Below, piece after piece: positions 17,515 through 27,111 of a DNA stretch of 64,000 bases. A program made the translations under genes and the position numbers. The notes under the pieces were generated by a model that had not been told where the DNA came from, did no database searches, and saw only the letters and a program-made list of their open reading frames with translations. The stretch is from assembly GCA_965247965.1 (NCBI GenBank), contig OZ252053.1, forward strand, positions 124,001 through 188,000, written 5' to 3'. This DNA is from UBA7328 sp965247965 (GTDB lineage Bacteria; Bacteroidota; Bacteroidia; Chitinophagales; Saprospiraceae). Position 1 is the stretch's first letter, and every line of letters starts with the position of its first letter.

Positions 17515-20500
17515 ATGAGTAAATTAAAATTTAATTCTGGACATGCACAGGGCAGAAAATTATTACTCCTGCTCCTGTTTTTCTTACTTACACCGCTCTT
17601 CATCTTTGCACAAAAGAGTGTATCAGGGGTGGTTACTTCTGCGGATGGTGAGCCCCTCATCGGGGCCAATGTCCTTGTAAAAGGTACCGCTGTAGGTACC
17701 ATTACGGATATAGACGGTAGTTACACACTCGACAATGTACCGGAGGACGCGGTCATCGTAATCTCATTTATCGGCTACGATACGCAAGAAATAGGCGTAG
17801 CAGGCCGTAATGACATTGACGTAAGTGTGACAGCAACCGGTCAACTGCTGGAAGAATTGGTCGTCACTGGCTACACCTCCGAAAGAAAAGTGGATCTGAC
17901 CGGAGCAGTGGCGGTAGCGGATGTAGAGGCCATAAGGGATATTCCCTCCGGCAATCCCATGGTGTCCCTGCAAGGTCGAGTTCCGGGTTTGTTTATTGAA
18001 GGGGATGGCAACATGGATGCCCGTCCAAAACGCGTATGGATCCGGGGGGTAAATACACTCGGCAATAATAATCCATTGTATATTATTGACGGCGTACCCA
18101 CTACAAGACCCTTTGCGTTTAGCAGTTTAAATCCGAGTTCAATCGAAAGCATACAGGTTTTGAAAGATGCTTCTTCCGCATCTGTCTACGGCGCCAGGGC
18201 CTCAAACGGCGTTATCATCGTGACGACAAAACAGGGCGGTGGAGAAAAACTAAACATTGATTTCAATTCAAGCGTAACGACAGCGTCTATGGAGCGCCAG
18301 AAACGTCCTCAAATGAACGCCGAGGAGTTGGGAAGAGCGCGTTGGCTGGGGGCTGTCAATGACGGTGACGACCCCATCGTCCTTCAAGATGTTTACACCT
18401 ATGATTGGAATGGAGATTTCAACAATCCTGTCTTGAATCGAGTAATTCCCGTGCCTTTCATAGGGGGAGATCCCAATTTCCCTAGCGGAGATACCGATTG
18501 GTGGGACGTCATGTATAAAACTCGGAGGGTTATTTCAAATGACATGACCATATCCGGTGGAACTGAAAACAGTAAGGTGTTATTGAATCTGGCCCACTAT
18601 AAAGATAATGGACAGCTGAGAAAAACCGGTTATGAGCGATTCCAGGCCAGGTTGAATATGTCGACCAGTTTTTTTGATGATCGAGTAAAAATTGGTGCAA
18701 ATATCATGCGTGTACATTCGATAAGAAAGCAGAACCCAGCTGGAACGATCGGCGTAGAAGGGAATACTCTTTCAGGTTATGGTAGAGGAAACAGATGGGC
18801 GCACAGGGTTAATTTAACGCCTATTATCCCTGAATTTGGATTGGACGGGAGCCTGGGAGCCCCTATCGGCGGTGGTTATGACGACGCGCCAAACCCCATT
18901 ATTTGGTCAGATGTTTTGGGTCAATGGGACAGGTATACGGATGATATTACATTCGGGAATGTGTATGCAGACATAAAGCTGATCGATAAATTAGTTTTCA
19001 GGACAAGCCTCGGAATCGACCAGTCGCATCTAAAAGAAAAAAATCTCGATCCGGCATGGCAGAATGGTACTCAAGGTAGTTCTGTAAACAGTCTGGATAT
19101 ATTTACAACTGATCGGAGCAGCCGAACCTGGTCCAATACCTTGACCTATGGGCTGGATTTCGGAGATCACCGATTAAATTTTCTGGCGGGCATGGAATCG
19201 ATTTGGGATGACTTCGACACCTATTATGTCGGCAGAAGAGATTTTGCAGCAAACCTTGAAGAAGATTTCTATGTCCTGAGTGCTGCCAGTGGCGTATTCC
19301 AAGGCAACCAGTTCACCACCGGTAGTCGGTTATTATCCTTTTTCGGTAAAGCAAACTACGCCTTTTCAGACCGGTACCTGGTATCGGCAACAGTCCGGCG
19401 TGATGGGTCTTCCCGTTTTGGTGAGGAAAACCGGTGGGGTATTTTTCCAGCCTTTAGTGCCGGATGGAGAATAATCAATGAATCATTTATGCAGAACGCC
19501 GGCGCTTTTTCAGAGCTGAAGCTAAGGGCCGGCTGGGGCCGGGTCGGCAATCAGGAAATAGGCGACAGGGCCAGGTTTGCACTGTTCGAACCCAGAGCCG
19601 GATATCTGTTAAATAACGGGATAGGTTTTCCAGGGTTTTATACGCCGCATGGGACAGCTTATGATATTGAAGGTAATGATGGAGGCAGCTTGCCTTCAGG
19701 CTTTGTATCGGTCCAGGCCGGAAATGATGCCCTCAAATGGGAAACAACAGATGAAATAAATATTGGTCTGGACTTCGGCTTTATGGACGACAGATTATAT
19801 GGTTCGTTTGATTACTTTACAAGAGAAACCCGGGACATATTAATTCAGCCTCCCGTTGCCACCGCTGTAGGTGAAGGCCAATTGAGGTGGTTGAACGGTG
19901 CTACCAAGGAAAACAAAGGATTCGAGTTGTTACTGGGGTACCGGGGTCAAAGCGGGGATTTTAGATATAACATATTGGGAAATGTAGCAGGATTCAGTGA
20001 CAAAATCACCGTATTGCCCGAAGAGGTGCGCACGGCCTATCCCGGCAGTGCGGAGAATTCCATTTTGGGACACACTGAGTATTCTTACTTTGGATATCGA
20101 AGCGACGGGCTCTTCCAGAGCCAGGCTGAAGTGGATGCCCACGCAACGCAAATAGGCGCAGGACCCGGAAGAATAAGATATGTAGATCTCAATAATGATG
20201 GCGTAATCAATCCGTCGGACCGGGACTTCTTCGGAACCTACTTGCCTGATTTTACCTATGGATTGCAGATAGACCTCGGTTATAAAAACTGGGATCTTCA
20301 AATTTTTGGAGCAGGAGTCCAGGGTAGAATGGGTCCTCACCGTGACATTAGTTGCAATATCCTCGCTGTAAGCGTAGACGGAAACGATTGTACGGGTGTC
20401 CTGGACGGCTGGACGCCTCAAAATACAAACTCAAAAATTCCGCGTCCAACCCTTCAAAATAGGAATGTTGAGGACAGGCTTTCGGATTTTATTGTTAGAA

Positions 20501-20769
20501 ACACTTCCTATTTTAAACTGCGGCAGGCAATACTCTCCTATACTTTGCCGAGCGGATCCTTAAGCGCTGCAAGAATTGGTCAATTGCGAATTTTTGCGAT
20601 CGGCGAAAACCTGTGGTGGATTAAGGACAGTTCATTCCTTGGTCCCGATCCTGAATCGGCGACATTGGATACGCGGCAAGTAGAAGAGTCCGTCAATGTG
20701 ACGGACACCGGCAACACTATGGGGAGACCTACTTCATTTACTTTTGGAGTGAATTTAACTTTTAACTAA
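17515..20769 (+). CDS. susC: SusC-like TonB-dependent transporter 2
   Basis: 1084 residues. Signal peptide to ...FIFAQK, carboxypeptidase-regulatory-like domain (VSGVVTSADGEPLIGANV to VISFIGYDTQE), TonB-box region (LLEELVVTGYT), plug (LTGAVAVADVEAIRD, GRVPGLFIEGD, NPLYIIDGVPTTRPFAFSSL, QVLKDASSASVYGARASNGV) and a barrel ending TFGVNLTFN. It is a close paralogue of SusC 3 (37363-40584), collinear over the whole length; the signal peptide and plug are the most similar parts. It works with SusD 2, which starts 68 bases downstream. The two paralogues differ most in the mid-barrel loops (around residues 430-470 and 950-1000), which may reflect different ligands. Confidence 0.95.
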   Translation: MSKLKFNSGHAQGRKLLLLLLFFLLTPLFIFAQKSVSGVVTSADGEPLIGANVLVKGTAVGTITDIDGSYTLDNVPEDAVIVISFIGYDTQEIGVAGRNDIDVSVTATGQLLEELVVTGYTSERKVDLTGAVAVADVEAIRDIPSGNPMVSLQGRVPGLFIEGDGNMDARPKRVWIRGVNTLGNNNPLYIIDGVPTTRPFAFSSLNPSSIESIQVLKDASSASVYGARASNGVIIVTTKQGGGEKLNIDFNSSVTTASMERQKRPQMNAEELGRARWLGAVNDGDDPIVLQDVYTYDWNGDFNNPVLNRVIPVPFIGGDPNFPSGDTDWWDVMYKTRRVISNDMTISGGTENSKVLLNLAHYKDNGQLRKTGYERFQARLNMSTSFFDDRVKIGANIMRVHSIRKQNPAGTIGVEGNTLSGYGRGNRWAHRVNLTPIIPEFGLDGSLGAPIGGGYDDAPNPIIWSDVLGQWDRYTDDITFGNVYADIKLIDKLVFRTSLGIDQSHLKEKNLDPAWQNGTQGSSVNSLDIFTTDRSSRTWSNTLTYGLDFGDHRLNFLAGMESIWDDFDTYYVGRRDFAANLEEDFYVLSAASGVFQGNQFTTGSRLLSFFGKANYAFSDRYLVSATVRRDGSSRFGEENRWGIFPAFSAGWRIINESFMQNAGAFSELKLRAGWGRVGNQEIGDRARFALFEPRAGYLLNNGIGFPGFYTPHGTAYDIEGNDGGSLPSGFVSVQAGNDALKWETTDEINIGLDFGFMDDRLYGSFDYFTRETRDILIQPPVATAVGEGQLRWLNGATKENKGFELLLGYRGQSGDFRYNILGNVAGFSDKITVLPEEVRTAYPGSAENSILGHTEYSYFGYRSDGLFQSQAEVDAHATQIGAGPGRIRYVDLNNDGVINPSDRDFFGTYLPDFTYGLQIDLGYKNWDLQIFGAGVQGRMGPHRDISCNILAVSVDGNDCTGVLDGWTPQNTNSKIPRPTLQNRNVEDRLSDFIVRNTSYFKLRQAILSYTLPSGSLSAARIGQLRIFAIGENLWWIKDSSFLGPDPESATLDTRQVEESVNVTDTGNTMGRPTSFTFGVNLTFN

Positions 20770-20793
20770 CTATTGAGCTACTGGCCATTGGCT

Positions 20794-20821
20794 GCTAATA
20801 GCTAATAGCTAATAGCTAATA
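20794..20821 (+). repeat. 4 x 7-base tandem repeat (GCTAATA)
   Basis: Four exact copies of GCTAATA followed by an A-rich run end 17 bases before the ATG of SusD 2. The other SusD genes in the window lack it. Copy-number change would alter the spacing upstream of the start codon. Confidence 0.8.
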
Positions 20822-20837
20822 AAAAAAATAAAAAATC

Positions 20838-22565
20838 ATGCAATTTAAAATTATATCAATACTTATAGCGGCCATTTTCTTGTCTCTTTCCGCTTGCCAG
20901 GATCACCTCGATTTTAATCCCAAGGGAACGCTTACTGAAGCTTTTGTCACTACGCCAGATAATGCGGATGCATTGGTGATATCAGCTTACGCGGCCTTAG
21001 GAAATGATTTTTGGGATGGACCGCTCACGCATATGTGGATATACGGAAGCGTCCGCTCCGATGATGCTTATAAAGGAGGAGGAAGAATAGGCGACCAGGG
21101 TATTATCCATACCTTTGAGGTGTATAACGAGACCCAAGCCGACGCAGGCAGAGTACGGTACCTTCCCATTACCTGGGAAGGCTACTACGAAATTATTGGC
21201 AGGACAAATTTTGCTCTAAGGGCCTTGAATTCATTTACGGATGCTGAAGTTCCAAACAGAACTGTGCGTATTGCCGAATTGCACTTTCTCAGGGGCCATG
21301 CTCATTTTATGGCCAAAAAAATGTGGAAGTTCGTTCCCTATATAACTGAAAACTTGACGAATGACGAAATATTGGAGGTTTCAAACCGGGCAAATACCAG
21401 CGACGAGCTATGGGATAAAATTGCGGAAGATTTCCAAGTTGGAGCACAGAACCTCCCGGTTACGCAGCCGGAGGTAGGCAGGGCCAATCAACTTGCTGCC
21501 AAGGCCTATTTGGCCAAGACCCGGCTGTATCAGGCCTACGAACAGAATGACAATCACCAGGTAACCAACATCAATCAATCCAGGCTAAATGAAGTGGTAT
21601 CCCTGCTCGACGATGTCATTAATTCAGGTCAATGTGCATTGAGCGATGACTTTGCTGAAAATTTCTTATTTGGGTTCGACAATAACATTGAATCGCTATT
21701 TTCTATACAGTATTCAATTGATGATGGAACCCCATTCGGAAGACTGCAAATGGGCACCGCTCTTAATTATAGTCTGGCTCCTGCATATGGTTGTTGTTGG
21801 TTTCATATACCCAGCGGAAACATGGTCAATGCTTTCAAAACCGATGCCAATGGCCTTCCCCTGTTCGATACCTTCAATGATGTATTCGTGACAGATGATG
21901 ATCTGACTCCTGGTGGTGTGGCTGTTGATCCCCGGCTCGACCATACCGTTGGCATTGCGGGCCACCCCTTCAAATACCAGCCTGATATCCTTTATGATCA
22001 TAGTTGGGAACGTGTTAGTGCGTTATATGGCGGTTATGGAAACATGAAAGAGCAGCAGTCAGGCGATTGCAGCTGTTTTTTCAGGCGGGGACCTTTTTAT
22101 GGAAGCTCCGTGGATCTTCGTATAATTCGCTATGCCGATGTGCTCCTCATGAAAGCCGAAGCCCTTATCGAGCTAGGCAGACACGACGAGGCCAGGCCCC
22201 TTATCAACCAGATCAGGGCGAGAGCTGCGAACAGCACCGGTAGACTGATGCTTGCAGACGGCAGCCCTGCCTCCAATTATTTGACAGGTCTATATGACGG
22301 TTCGAATTGGACCCAGGACTATGCCCGTACGGCCTTGCAGTGGGAACGGAGATTGGAATTCGCTATGGAAGGCGATCGGTGGTTTGATTTGGTGCGCTGG
22401 GGCATTGCGGAGCCGGTACTGAACGCCTATCTCGAAAGGGAAAAAACCATCAGATCGCATCTGGATGTAGCGCAGTTTACGGCAGGCAGAGATGAATATT
22501 ATCCTATTCCTCAAAGAGAGATAGACTTTACCAAAGGGCTGTATACGCAGAATCCTGGGTATTGA
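20838..22565 (+). CDS. susD: SusD/RagB-family lipoprotein 2
   Basis: 575 residues. Lipobox LSAC (Cys20) then QDHLDFNPKG. Family blocks: RIAELHFLRGHAHFMAKKMW, RYADVLLMKAEALIELGR, INQIRARAANSTG, LQWERRLEFAMEGDRWFDLV and the ending DEYYPIPQREIDFTKG...QNPGY. It is the surface ligand-binding partner of SusC 2. It is paralogous to SusD 3 (40597-42333), with long identical stretches such as AKAYLAKTRLYQAYEQND. Together with SusC 2 it forms a two-gene unit. Confidence 0.95.
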   Translation: MQFKIISILIAAIFLSLSACQDHLDFNPKGTLTEAFVTTPDNADALVISAYAALGNDFWDGPLTHMWIYGSVRSDDAYKGGGRIGDQGIIHTFEVYNETQADAGRVRYLPITWEGYYEIIGRTNFALRALNSFTDAEVPNRTVRIAELHFLRGHAHFMAKKMWKFVPYITENLTNDEILEVSNRANTSDELWDKIAEDFQVGAQNLPVTQPEVGRANQLAAKAYLAKTRLYQAYEQNDNHQVTNINQSRLNEVVSLLDDVINSGQCALSDDFAENFLFGFDNNIESLFSIQYSIDDGTPFGRLQMGTALNYSLAPAYGCCWFHIPSGNMVNAFKTDANGLPLFDTFNDVFVTDDDLTPGGVAVDPRLDHTVGIAGHPFKYQPDILYDHSWERVSALYGGYGNMKEQQSGDCSCFFRRGPFYGSSVDLRIIRYADVLLMKAEALIELGRHDEARPLINQIRARAANSTGRLMLADGSPASNYLTGLYDGSNWTQDYARTALQWERRLEFAMEGDRWFDLVRWGIAEPVLNAYLEREKTIRSHLDVAQFTAGRDEYYPIPQREIDFTKGLYTQNPGY

Positions 22566-22736
22566 TTGTAAAGGCTGAGGCTTCCGACTACGCTATCTCC
22601 TTCTCTAAAGCTTCGGCGATCGAGAAAGCTTCGGCGGACAAGAAGGCTGAGGATTTGGCTTAGAATATTATAGATTAATTCAGTTAGGGGGCGGGTCGTT
22701 GGATTCGTCCCTTGCTCTGAGCCCCGATAACCATCG

Positions 22737-22963
22737 CATTGGCATCAACCTTAGTTCAACATATATTTTATTTATCAATATGTATTATTTTGATTATTAA
22801 CATTATACGTGTACAAATTGGATTGCCACATTGTGAAAAACTTTGAATATTCCTGTACTTTTGTTCAACTGTTTGATCCCCAAATATTAGATTAAAACAC
22901 AGGTAATCAATCCTTTTTACATTGTTAATTGTAATATATGTTAAGTTAGAGTTGATGCGCATG
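22737..22963 (-). mobile_element. 227-base element flanked by CGATAACCATCG repeats, orientation 1
   Basis: A 227-base segment is bounded by 12-base direct repeats CGATAACCATCG (22725-22736 and 22964-22975). Its own ends are imperfect inverted repeats (CAT..GCATCAAC and GTTGATGC..ATG). The outer context is half of a hairpin CCCCGAT-AACC-ATCGGGG on each side, so the element sits inside that hairpin with the loop region duplicated. The same 227-base element occurs at 42422-42648 in the opposite orientation inside the same hairpin. On the minus strand it contains a 60-codon open frame (INSNLTYITINNVKRIDYLC...), also open in the other copy, but substitutions between copies do not clearly favour coding. 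Confidence 0.7.
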
Positions 22964-23016
22964 CGATAACCATCGGGGCGAATAGTCTGCTGCTCCGTAA
23001 AGGGGAGAAGAGTTGC

Positions 23017-23316
23017 CTATTCAAGTTCATCGGTTAGGTCCCTCCAGTCTGGATTGAATGCATTAATTAAATCTATCTTCCATTTGCGGGTTTTGCCTTT
23101 GATATAGCGTTCATGCTCGCGGGCTTCTTGGATCCGAGAGAAATTCTTGTGGTACAGGAGTTTGTTTAGGTTGTACATGGCAGAAAAGGATTTGGGATAA
23201 TGCTTTTCTTGATGTTCCAACATCCGTTCCTTCAGGTCTTCCGCTGAACCGGTATAAAGAGTGGTGTTATTTTTATTGGTAATTATGTAAGACGATCCAC
23301 CCCGTTTCATGTACAC
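23017..23316 (-). CDS. GIY-YIG domain nuclease-like protein
   Basis: 99 residues, essentially a lone GIY-YIG domain: SSYIITNKNNTTLYTGSAED (the Y-I/Y-T-G motif pair), then LKERMLEHQEK, a conserved Arg and Glu. Small single-domain members (UvrC N-terminal-like, DUF-style GIY-YIG) are common in Bacteroidota and often multicopy. A second copy at 42878-43225 is disrupted. It lies on the opposite strand between SusD 2 and the ASPIC/UnbV gene. The cellular role of these small proteins is not established. Confidence 0.85.
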   Translation of the reverse strand: MYMKRGGSSYIITNKNNTTLYTGSAEDLKERMLEHQEKHYPKSFSAMYNLNKLLYHKNFSRIQEAREHERYIKGKTRKWKIDLINAFNPDWRDLTDELE

Positions 23317-23492
23317 AACCTGGACAAGCCCTGAAGGGATTCTCCTTCAGGGCAAGCCAGAACCAAACAGGGCATTTTTATCAACCACAATATCAATAAC
23401 TCCTGCCGCGTTACGCGGTATCAATCATGCCAAAGGCATCCCCTTGGGAAAACCTCAATAGAGAAACCGTGGACATCCTTCAACAGGTTCAG
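23317..23492. repeat. REP-like hairpins between GIY-YIG and ASPIC genes
   Basis: Two hairpins are clear: GCCCTGAAGG...CCTTCAGGGC near 23330-23356, and CCGCGTTACGCGG at 23407-23419. The second sits in a longer word (CTCCTGCCGCGTTACGCGGT) whose reverse complement also occurs inside the IS1595 transposase at 52706-52730. No gene is supported. Confidence 0.5.
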
Positions 23493-23656
23493 AACAAGTT
23501 TTTGATTTTGATTTTGATTGTCATTTTGATTGATATTCGCAAACTTGGCAAAACCAATCAAGACAATTTGTTAGCCATTTTTGGCATACAATTGATTTCT
23601 GAGGTACTGATATAGCATTTTTACACTCTCTAAGCCCTGATAGCGGATACCATAAA
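23493..23656 (+). promoter_or_regulatory. Conserved leader of the ASPIC/UnbV gene, copy 1
   Basis: About 160 bases before the ATG are almost identical to 44044-44201. Apart from a six-base GATTTT repeat unit and one or two base changes near the left end, I see one difference over the last ~140 bases. It includes the complementary words TTGGCAAAACCAATCAAGA and an imperfect palindrome around GCCATTTTTGGC. This is more conserved than much of the adjoining coding sequence, which suggests functional constraint (promoter or mRNA leader) or recent gene conversion. Confidence 0.5.
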
Positions 23657-25298
23657 ATGCCATCTCAACTACATATAACCGGGAAGAGTATAAAAGCAAT
23701 AATACTAGTAATCATTGCGCCGCTCCCATTCTACACCATCACTGCCCAGCAGTTTCAACGGGCCGAAGACCTTGCCATTCCGGATCATGTACAAAACAAT
23801 AACGGTGTTGCCGTCGCCGACTACGATCAGGATGGTGATCTGGACATATTTTTAGTTGGGATTGCGTCATTTGATCCTTCGGATGAAACGACCTGGAATC
23901 GATTACTGAGAAACAATGATGACGGCACTTTTGAGGATGTAACCTTGGCTGCCGGCTTTGACGCTCAATTTATCAATGATGGCCCGCGTGCCAGGCTGGG
24001 TGAAAAATTTGGAGCAGCCTGGGGTGATTGTGATAATGATGGCTACCCGGATCTTTTTTTGACCAACAGCCGCTTCGACCAGCTCTACTACAATGACGGG
24101 GACGGCACCTTTTTGGATGTGACTGCTCTGGCTGGTGTAGCAGGCTGTTTTGACTGCATTAGTACAAGTGCTCTTTGGTGGGACCACGACAGGGATGGTG
24201 ACCTCGATCTGTACGTAAGTGTTTTTACCGCGGCGAATAGAATGTACGAGAATATAGGTAATGGCTCTTTCGAAGATATTACAGAGGATGTGCTTTTGGG
24301 TGATGAAGGAGCCGCCTGGGCCAGTGTACCGATTGATGTCGATGGAGACGGATGGTTGGACCTCTATGTGGTCAATGACTTCTTTGACAACCAGCTCTAT
24401 CGAAGTCTGGAAGGGCAAAGATTCGTCAATGCCACCTTTTCATTTGGATTGGGGGATAGCGGTGACGGTATGGGTGTAACGATAGGCGATTACAACAATG
24501 ACAGCTTCTTTGATATATATGTCACCAATATTTTTTCAAGACACCCCAATCCCTTATTCACGAATCTCAGTAACCGGGGTTTTACAGACAAGGCTGTGGA
24601 GATGGGCGTTGATAACAGCGGCTGGGGATGCGGAACCCATTTTTTAGATTATGATCACGATGGAGATGAAGACCTCTTCGCTGTCAATGGAGTTGTGGAA
24701 GATTATGTCATATTTGTCGGCCCGCAAGACGATGTCAATAATTTCTTTTTTAGAAATACCTTGGATGAAGGTATTGAAGGCTTTGTGGATTGGTCACATG
24801 AAACGGGAACGGCAGATACGGTCAAAAGCAGAGGCTTGGAGGTCTTTGACTACGATGGAGATGGAGATTTGGATCTTCTGGTGGCCAATGTGGAAGATAG
24901 ACCTTATTTGTACAGGAACGACATCATAGCTGAGAATCAACCCGAATCTGCCAACTGGATAAAGATCTGGTTAGAGGGGACCGCATCCAACCGGGATGCC
25001 ATCGGCACCGAAGTAAAATTGACCGTGGCCGGAAAATCGTTTTACCGCTGGCATCATGGAGCCGGATTCCTCGGCCAGAGTTTGAAGCCTGTCCATTTTG
25101 GCCTTACCTCGGCCCAGATCATCGATGAAATTGAGGTGACCTGGCCTTTGGGATTGATAGAAACATTCTCCGATGTCCCGATAAATCAAAACATCCGCAT
25201 CAAGGAAGGGGACAACTCGGTTGTCACTGGGCTAGAGGATGAAATAGGAGGCCGCGATTTCAGAGTCTACAATTATCCGAATCCGTTTTCTGGTTCAA

Positions 25299-26596
25299 CT
25301 AGTGCATCGGGAACGAAGTTCTTGAACCATGAGGTTGAGCTTCGATAAATCCTTTGAATTTCCACTTATACGGTTTAAACAATAGTGTGTTGTAGAATGC
25401 AATGTAAGATTCAATTTTGGATTTCAGATCGTCCACTGATATAAAATTTCCGTTCTTAATTCTGTGCCTTTGTAGTTTTCCAAACCAGTTTTCGATAGGG
25501 TTGAGCCAGGAACAGTGTTTTGGAGTATATACAAAAAAGATGCGATGTTCGGGATTCTCTAAAAATGCTTGTCTGGAAGCTTGACTTTTTAGAATTCCCT
25601 TATACTCTTTTGTTCCTAAGTCTCCCCTATAATCGATTTGCTGGGCTACCCAACGCACCAAAGATTCCGATTTATGTGTATTGAGTTGATCAGCAAGAAA
25701 TCCGATTTGTTTATCAATTGATACAGTTGCACAACTTTGTTTTATGAATTCTAAATAATCCTTTTCTGTACGGGTTGGATGTAATCGGTAATGGTGTATT
25801 TTTCCATTAGAAATATCCAATGCGGCCATTAAACAGGTTGTTCCGTGTCGAGTGTATTCAGATTCAATACGACGATTTCTACCCGGGCGCATCGGAGTGC
25901 TGTTTTTTCTCTCCAAGGCTTGAATACCTGTTTTTTCGTCTACACTAAAAACACGCCTATTTGGGTCTTGCCCCGCCACTGCCCCTATAATTAAAGCACA
26001 AATGAACTCAACTTGTTTGCGAAATAATTCTCGGTCCTCAATATTGGGGTATAACCAATAATCTGACTTATCCGGCCTTAATTTGTTTTTTTTAAAATAG
26101 TGCCCACATAACGTGGGGAAATGCTATCCACAATTTTCCTTGCCTTTGCCACATGGGCCAACATTTCTCTTGTCCAGTAATCCATTTCAATATCATGATC
26201 CTCGGGCTTTTCACAGGCCAACCCTACAATTTGCTGCTCTTGGGCTAAGGTTATTCGTTTTGGTGCTCCACTCCTGGGCAAGTCTGATAGTACCTCCTCC
26301 TTAATCTTGGTACGTAAAACATGATCTTTCACTCGAATGCCTTGTTCATCATGTTCTAACGCTCTTAATTCCTCTTGTCCTGATTCCCAACGCCGCCTCC
26401 ACCGTCGTACTGTATTTAATGAAACTCCTAAATTTCTTGAAGTTTCATGTATACTCTTTCCTTCCATTCCTGAAACTACTATGGAAACTCGTTGTTTGTA
26501 TGAACTTGGTATATTCACCTTGTGATATTCCTTTTCTAATATATCACGCTGACGTTCGTTTACTGTTAATGGGAGGGCTGTGGGAATTCCTCTCAT
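25299..26596 (-). CDS. IS630-family transposase made by -1 frameshift
   Basis: The first part (26596-26078) has two helix-turn-helix segments (IHETSRNLGVSLNTVRRWRR; RSGAPKRITLAQEQQIVGL). The second part, 226 residues (25979-25299) plus upstream codons, has the DDE core: VFSVDEKTGIQ, FLADQLNTHKSES, and YTPKHCSWLNPIENWFGKLQ with the final Glu. The frames are related by -1, and at about 26091-26098 the coding strand has TTTT followed by eight A and C, a classic slippery site in IS630 members. In the -1 frame the protein continues LRPDKSDYWLYP. The TAG stop at 25301-25299 uses the TA target duplication and the flanking base, so it lies outside the element proper. Confidence 0.85.
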
Positions 26597-26664
26597 CTTT
26601 TTTTTGTTTTGGTGAACACAAATATATTAAAAATAGTTCTAATATTTCGTTCCCGAGGCACTAG
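25299..26664 (-). mobile_element. IS630-family insertion sequence
   Basis: Both ends carry matching inverted repeats next to CTAG: left CTAGTGCATCGGGAACGAA (25299-25317), right complement CTAGTGCCTCGGGAACGAA (ending 26664). IS630 elements insert at TA, favouring CTAG, and duplicate only the TA; this is what is seen. The transposase gene fills the element on the minus strand in two frames. The element sits inside the ASPIC/UnbV gene, directly abutting a MITE that has related ends. Confidence 0.9.
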
Positions 26665-26828
26665 TGCGTCAGGAACTAAGTAAGTGCATATTTAGACAAA
26701 GTTATTTTTCTTCTGATCAAGGCGGAAAAACCGGAATTATGCCAAAGCATAATGAGGATTTTTCCAACGCTGAGCAGGAGGAAAAGAACAAGTATAAATG
26801 TGCAAGTATTTCGTTCCTGACGCACTAG
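26661..26828. mobile_element. 168-base palindromic MITE with CTAG ends
   Basis: The left end CTAGTGCGTCAGGAACTAAG and the right-end complement CTAGTGCGTCAGGAACGAAA match, and the complementarity extends inward with mismatches to a central GGCATAAT/ATTATGCC-type region, so nearly the whole element folds as one long hairpin. It has no coding capacity. The ends resemble the adjoining IS630 but with CGTCAGG instead of CATCGGG, so it was probably mobilised by a related transposase. It shares a CTAG with the IS630 on its left. Confidence 0.85.
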
Positions 26829-27111
26829 GATACTTTTTGAATCGTTACCAGCTGGAGTGCTGGATTTAAGGATATTTTCACCTACCGGCAAGGAATTATT
26901 CCGTTCGACGCGAACTAACCATCAGTCAGGTCCTGTGGAAATTATCTGGCCCGGAACAGATATAAATGGTGCTGATGTTGCATCCGGAGTCTACTATTTT
27001 TCTGCGGATTTTGAAGGCCGGCGACGGACCGGTAAGCTGATTAAATTAGAGTAACAAACGCATCAGTTTATATTAGGCAAATTATCTATTCCAAAAAATA
27101 AAAAACTAACG

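Larger units (their letters stand above)
23657..27054 (+). pseudogene. ASPIC/UnbV-VCBS secreted protein, interrupted by IS630 and a MITE
   Basis: Signal peptide (to ...ITAQQ), then many VCBS/FG-GAP calcium loops (DYDQDGDLDIFLV, DCDNDGYPDLFLTN, DHDRDGDLDLYV, DVDGDGWLDLYVVND, DYDGDGDLDLLVAN) and an ASPIC/UnbV domain (NRDAIGTEVKLTV...FYRWHHGAGFLGQS...VHFGL). The reading frame enters the C-terminal type IX sorting domain (RVYNYPNPFSGST) and is cut at 25300 by an IS630-family element and a 168-base MITE. It resumes at 26827 with RILFESLP, AGVLDLRIFSPTGKELF and the ending VYYFSADFEGRRRTGKLIKL. Joining 25300 to 26827 restores one continuous frame. The protein would be secreted to the cell surface; the intact paralogue is at 44202-46073. 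Confidence 0.9.
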
